Below, in pieces: positions 60,943 through 64,000 of a stretch of 64,000 bases of DNA. Numbering within the stretch: position 1 is the stretch's first letter; each line of letters begins with the position of its first letter. This DNA comes from Serpens sp035497915 (lineage in GTDB: Bacteria; Pseudomonadota; Gammaproteobacteria; Pseudomonadales; Pseudomonadaceae), in NCBI RefSeq assembly GCF_035497915.1, contig NZ_DATJCS010000001.1, positions 16,620 to 80,619 of the forward strand. The letters run 5' to 3'. The position numbers were made by a program, and so were the translations under genes. The notes under the pieces were generated by a model that searched no databases, was not told the origin of the DNA, and saw nothing but the letters and a program-made list of their open reading frames with translations.

Positions 60943-61764
60943 TTACTTACGGCGACGGACGATCATGTTGTCGGTGCGCTTGTTGGTACGGGTCTTCTTA
61001 CCCTTGGTCGGGAAGCCCCACGGCGACACCGGATGACGACCACCGGAAGTACGACCTTCACCACCACCATGCGGGTGATCAACCGGGTTCATGGCCACAC
61101 CGCGAACGGTCGGACGGATACCCTTCCAGCGCTTGGCGCCAGCCTTGCCCAGCGAACGCAGGCTGTGCTCGTGGTTCGAGACTTCGCCCAGGGTCGCGCG
61201 GCACTCGGCCAGAATCTTGCGCATTTCACCGGAGCGCAGGCGGACGGTGACGTAAGCACCTTCGCGAGCGACCAGTTGAACCGATGCACCCGCCGAACGA
61301 GCGAGCTGAGCGCCCTTGCCCGGCTTGAGCTCGATGCAGTGGATGGTGGAACCCACCGGAATGTTGCGCAGCGGCAGGCTGTTGCCGGGCTTGATCGGCG
61401 CATGGGCGCCAGAGATCAGCTGGTCACCGGCACTGATGCCCTTCGGCGCGATGACGTAGCGACGCTCACCGTCGGCATACTTCAGCAGCGCGATGTGGGC
61501 AGTACGGTTCGGATCGTATTCCACGCGCTCAACGATGGCGGGAATGCCATCCTTGTTGCGACGGAAGTCGACCAGACGGTAGTGCTGCTTGTGACCACCG
61601 CCAACGTGGCGAGTGGTGATACGGCCGTTGTTGTTACGGCCGCCGGACTTGGACTGCTTTTCGACCAGCGGAGCGTACGGAGCGCCCTTGTGCAGATCCT
61701 GGTTGACCACCTTGACGACAAAGCGGCGACCAGCAGAAGTCGGTTTGCATTTAACGATTGCCAT
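60943..61764 (-). CDS. rplB: 50S ribosomal protein L2
   Basis: A 273-residue protein needed for subunit joining and peptidyl transfer. AIVKCKPTSAGRRFVVKV at the start, GRNNNGRITTRHVGGGHKQHYR, and the catalytic-centre segment RGVAMNPVDHPHGGGEGRTSGGRHPVSPWG with the key histidine. Standard place between rplW and rpsS. Confidence 0.98.
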   Translation of the reverse strand: MAIVKCKPTSAGRRFVVKVVNQDLHKGAPYAPLVEKQSKSGGRNNNGRITTRHVGGGHKQHYRLVDFRRNKDGIPAIVERVEYDPNRTAHIALLKYADGERRYVIAPKGISAGDQLISGAHAPIKPGNSLPLRNIPVGSTIHCIELKPGKGAQLARSAGASVQLVAREGAYVTVRLRSGEMRKILAECRATLGEVSNHEHSLRSLGKAGAKRWKGIRPTVRGVAMNPVDHPHGGGEGRTSGGRHPVSPWGFPTKGKKTRTNKRTDNMIVRRRK

Positions 61765-61775
61765 GATGCACCCCT

Positions 61776-62075
61776 TTACTCAGCGCTGCTGGCGAAATCG
61801 AGATCTTGACCCGGCTGGAGAGCGATGTACGCCTTCTTCCAGTCGTTGCGCTTGCCCATGCCACGCATGGTGCGCTTGGTTTTGCCCTGCACGTTGACAG
61901 TGCGGACACCAGCGACCTTGACGTTGAACAGGACTTCGACGGCCTTCTTGATTTCCAGCTTGGTTGCATCGGTGGCAACCTTGAAAATGAACTGCTTCTT
62001 GCTGTCAGCCAGGACAGTGGCCTTCTCGGAGATGTGCGGGCCGAGCAGTACTTTGAATACGCGTTCCTGGTTCAT
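61776..62075 (-). CDS. rplW: 50S ribosomal protein L23
   Basis: A 99-residue exit-tunnel protein, docking site for trigger factor and SRP. NQERVFKVLLGPHISEKATVLADSKKQFIFKVATDATKLEIKKAVEVLFNVKV and TKRTMRGMGKRNDWKKAYI are diagnostic. Overlaps rplD by 4 bp (ATGA). Confidence 0.98.
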   Translation of the reverse strand: MNQERVFKVLLGPHISEKATVLADSKKQFIFKVATDATKLEIKKAVEVLFNVKVAGVRTVNVQGKTKRTMRGMGKRNDWKKAYIALQPGQDLDFASSAE

Positions 62076-62674
62076 CCCAGCAGCTCCTCGAATTTCTTCA
62101 CCGCCGGCACGGTGATCAGCACCTTGTCGTAGGCAATCAGGCTGACCGGATCGCTGCCCTGGACGTCACGAACGTCGACGTGCGGCAGGTTGCGCGCAGC
62201 CAGGTACAGATTCTGATCCACCGCATCGGTAACGATCAGCACGTCGGACAGGTTCAGACCACCCAGCTTGCTCAGCAGACCCTTGGTCTTCGGGGCGTCG
62301 ACGGCAAAGTCTTCGACCACGACCAGACGGTCGGTGCGAGCCAGCTCAGCGAGGATGGAGCGCATCGCGGCGCGGTACATCTTCTTGTTGAGCTTCTGGG
62401 AGTGATCCTGCGGCTTGGCTGCGAAGGTCACGCCGCCGCTGCGCCAGATGGGGCTGCGGATGGAGCCGGCACGCGCACGGCCAGAGCCCTTCTGACGGAA
62501 CGGCTTGGCACCGCCACCGGATACTTCTGCGCGAGTCTTCTGGGCGCGAGTACCCTGACGGCCGCCAGCCATGTAGGCCACAACTGCCTGGTGCACCAGC
62601 GTCTCGTTGAATTCACCGCCGAAGATACGATCGGAAACTTCGATCGCCTGAGCGCCATTTACATTCAATTGCAT
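62072..62674 (-). CDS. rplD: 50S ribosomal protein L4
   Basis: A 200-residue protein whose loop reaches the tunnel constriction: ALVHQ-like ETLVHQAVVAYMAGGRQGTRAQKTRAEVSGGGAKPFRQKGSGRARAGSIRSPIWRSGGVTF is the tunnel loop. In E. coli L4 also represses the S10 operon; whether the short leader here responds is unknown. Confidence 0.98.
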   Translation of the reverse strand: MQLNVNGAQAIEVSDRIFGGEFNETLVHQAVVAYMAGGRQGTRAQKTRAEVSGGGAKPFRQKGSGRARAGSIRSPIWRSGGVTFAAKPQDHSQKLNKKMYRAAMRSILAELARTDRLVVVEDFAVDAPKTKGLLSKLGGLNLSDVLIVTDAVDQNLYLAARNLPHVDVRDVQGSDPVSLIAYDKVLITVPAVKKFEELLG

Positions 62675-62688
62675 CTCAGTTTCTCCCC

Positions 62689-63318
62689 TTACGCCTTGAC
62701 AGCCGGACGGACGATAACGTCGCCACCGGTAGCGCCCGGAACGGCACCCTTGACCAGCAGCAGGTTACGTTCGGCATCGACGCGGACCACTTCCAGGGAC
62801 TGCACGGTCACGCGCTCGGCGCCAAGATGACCGGACATTTTCTTGCCCTTGAAAACACGACCAGGAGTCTGGCACTGGCCAATGGAGCCCGGAGCGCGGT
62901 GGGAAACGGAGTTGCCGTGAGTGTTGTCCTGGCCACGGAAATTCCAGCGCTTGATGGTACCGGCGTAGCCTTTACCCTTGGACTGACCGGTGACATCCAC
63001 CAGCTGACCTGCCTGGAAAATTTCCGCCTTGATCTCGTCGCCAGCCTGGTAGTCACCGTCTTCGAGACGGAATTCCAGAACGGCACGACCAGCGGCGACA
63101 TTCGCCTTGGCGAAGTGACCGGCTTGCGCCTTGGTCACGCGGGAAGCGCGACGCTCGCCCACAGTCACCTGTACGGCGCGATAGCCATCGCTCTCTTCGT
63201 TCTTGAACTGGGTGACGCGATTCGGCTCGATCTCGATGACCGTAACCGGAATAGAGACACCTTCCTCGGTGAAAATGCGGGTCATGCCGCACTTACGACC
63301 GACTACACCAATAGTCAT
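62689..63318 (-). CDS. rplC: 50S ribosomal protein L3
   Basis: A 209-residue protein near the peptidyl-transferase centre: MTIGVVGRKCGMTRIFTEEG is the universal start (ATG 63318), and GHRAPGSIG-type SVSHRAPGSIGQCQTPGRVFKGKKMSGHLGAERVTVQSL includes the Gln that PrmB methylates. 84 bp after rpsJ. Confidence 0.98.
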   Translation of the reverse strand: MTIGVVGRKCGMTRIFTEEGVSIPVTVIEIEPNRVTQFKNEESDGYRAVQVTVGERRASRVTKAQAGHFAKANVAAGRAVLEFRLEDGDYQAGDEIKAEIFQAGQLVDVTGQSKGKGYAGTIKRWNFRGQDNTHGNSVSHRAPGSIGQCQTPGRVFKGKKMSGHLGAERVTVQSLEVVRVDAERNLLLVKGAVPGATGGDVIVRPAVKA

Positions 63319-63402
63319 GTTGTAAAACCTCATGAGTGTACGGGGCTTTCACCCGCTATGGCCGCCCATTTCAGAGCGTTACACGACTAAAACCGAGGGG
63401 TT

Positions 63403-63714
63403 TTAGCCGAGGCTGATCTGCACTTCCACGCCAGCCGCAAGATCGAGCTTCATCAGCGCATCGACGGTTTTGTCGGTCGGCTGAACGATGTCCAGCACGC
63501 GCTTGTGGGTACGAATTTCATACTGATCGCGCGCGTCTTTGTTGACGTGCGGAGAAATCAGCACAGTGTACCGCTCCTTGCGGGTAGGCAGAGGAATCGG
63601 ACCACGCACCTGAGCCCCAGTACGCTTCGCGGTTTCCACGATTTCCTGGGTGGATTGATCGATCAGGCGATGGTCAAAAGCCTTCAACCGAATACGGATT
63701 TGTTGGTTTTGCAT
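63403..63714 (-). CDS. rpsJ: 30S ribosomal protein S10 (NusE)
   Basis: A 103-residue head protein that doubles as antitermination factor NusE, partner of NusB. MQNQQIRIRLKAFDHRLIDQ, then STQEIVETAKRTGAQVRGPIPLPTRKERYTVLISPHVNKDARDQYEIRTHKR are diagnostic. First gene of the S10 operon, about 58 nt after the predicted transcription start; RBS region TGAGG. Confidence 0.98.
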   Translation of the reverse strand: MQNQQIRIRLKAFDHRLIDQSTQEIVETAKRTGAQVRGPIPLPTRKERYTVLISPHVNKDARDQYEIRTHKRVLDIVQPTDKTVDALMKLDLAAGVEVQISLG

Positions 63715-63778
63715 TTTGACCTCAGACTCCAATTTGCCATCCCCAACGGACGGACTACGCCCGTTAAAAGGAGGCGCA

Positions 63779-63807
63779 ATTGTACGGATGCCCCCAAGGG
63801 GTGTCAA
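63779..63807 (-). promoter_or_regulatory. S10 operon promoter
   Basis: On the minus strand a consensus -35 TTGACA (63807-63802), 17-bp spacer, and -10 TACAAT (63784-63779), just after the tuf terminator. The likely start at about 63772 gives a short leader before rpsJ, containing a small AACGG/CCGTT hairpin. Confidence 0.92.
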
Positions 63808-63819
63808 TCTTTGATCAGT

Positions 63820-63850
63820 CAAACAAAAAGGGCCCCGAAGGGCCCTTTCT
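63820..63850 (-). terminator. tuf terminator
   Basis: On the minus strand AAAGGGCCC-TTCG-GGGCCCTTTTTG (9-bp stem, 63827-63835 with 63840-63848), 16 bp after the tuf stop. Confidence 0.92.
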
Positions 63851-63864
63851 GCTCAGCTCACCGA

Positions 63865-64000
63865 TTACTCGATGATCTTGGCAACCACGCCGGCGCCAAC
63901 GGTACGGCCGCCTTCGCGAATTGCGAAACGCAGGCCGTCTTCCATGGCGATCGGAGCGATCAGGGTGACGGTCATCTTGATGTTGTCACCCGGCATCACC
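63865..64000 (-). CDS. tuf: Elongation factor Tu, 3' end only
   Basis: The last 44 codons and stop of EF-Tu, cut by the window edge: reading VMPGDNIKMTVTLIAPIAME and then DGLRFAIREGGRTVGAGVVAKIIE, the end of domain III. EF-Tu brings aminoacyl-tRNA to the ribosome. It is the normal neighbour upstream of rpsJ, but a terminator and fresh promoter separate the two. Confidence 0.96.
   Translation of the reverse strand, partial: VMPGDNIKMTVTLIAPIAMEDGLRFAIREGGRTVGAGVVAKIIE

Overview
This is a GC-rich chromosomal window from a gammaproteobacterium, almost certainly Pseudomonas (sensu lato). The protein sequences, the REP-type intergenic repeats, and gene orders such as ribA...nrdR, zinc operon-oprG, ssb-MFS-uvrA-katA and S10-spc-alpha read, from memory, like P. 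aeruginosa group chromosomes. Nearly all of the window is coding. I see no prophage, insertion sequence, CRISPR array or rRNA. The 3' end is cut inside tuf.

Region 1 (1-10.9 kb) is a selenocysteine and formate-oxidation island. A divergent small gene set (DUF4136 lipoprotein, DsrE protein, GcvH-like lipoyl-domain protein) lies beside seven co-directional minus-strand genes: fdnG (with an in-frame UGA-Sec codon and a SECIS hairpin), fdnH, fdnI, fdhE, selA, selB, then tRNA-Sec only 13 nt after selB. Except for selD and serS, everything needed to make and use selenocysteine sits next to its client enzyme.

Region 2 (11-21.5 kb) holds a small membrane protein, dxs, and a B12 salvage module: cobT-cobS-cobC, a cobalamin riboswitch, btuB, btuF-btuC-btuD, and a degenerate PduO-type corrinoid adenosyltransferase homologue.

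Region 3 (21.5-31.8 kb), mostly minus strand, covers riboflavin synthesis and associated genes: ribA, an aspartic protease, a vapB with a wrecked vapC, a small hypothetical, pgpA, thiL, nusB, ribH, ribBA, ribE (FMN riboswitch upstream), ribD and nrdR, with a methyltransferase gene divergent from nrdR.

Region 4 (31.8-41 kb) has a TusA-like/YedE pair, an unrecognised outer-membrane protein, CnoX, a Zur-type operator before a four-gene zinc-linked ABC operon, oprG behind an Anr-like box, and an RmlD-like reductase.

Region 5 (41-50 kb) has ssb and a YajR-type MFS transporter divergent from uvrA, then a catalase and a PqqU/YncD-like TonB receptor. Region 6 (50-64 kb) is the full minus-strand alpha, spc and S10 ribosomal operon series (rplQ to rpsJ) and the 3' end of tuf, with clear promoters before rpsJ and rpsM and a terminator-like hairpin between rpsN and rpsH.

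Intergenic spaces repeatedly carry two families of REP-like palindromes, usually as inverted pairs. I found no wholly new system. The points most worth checking are the compact Sec locus, the DsrE plus lipoyl-domain pair next to it, the overlapping YedE/TusA pair, the degenerate PduO-like gene, the vapC scar, and the S5 N-terminal repeat insertion.
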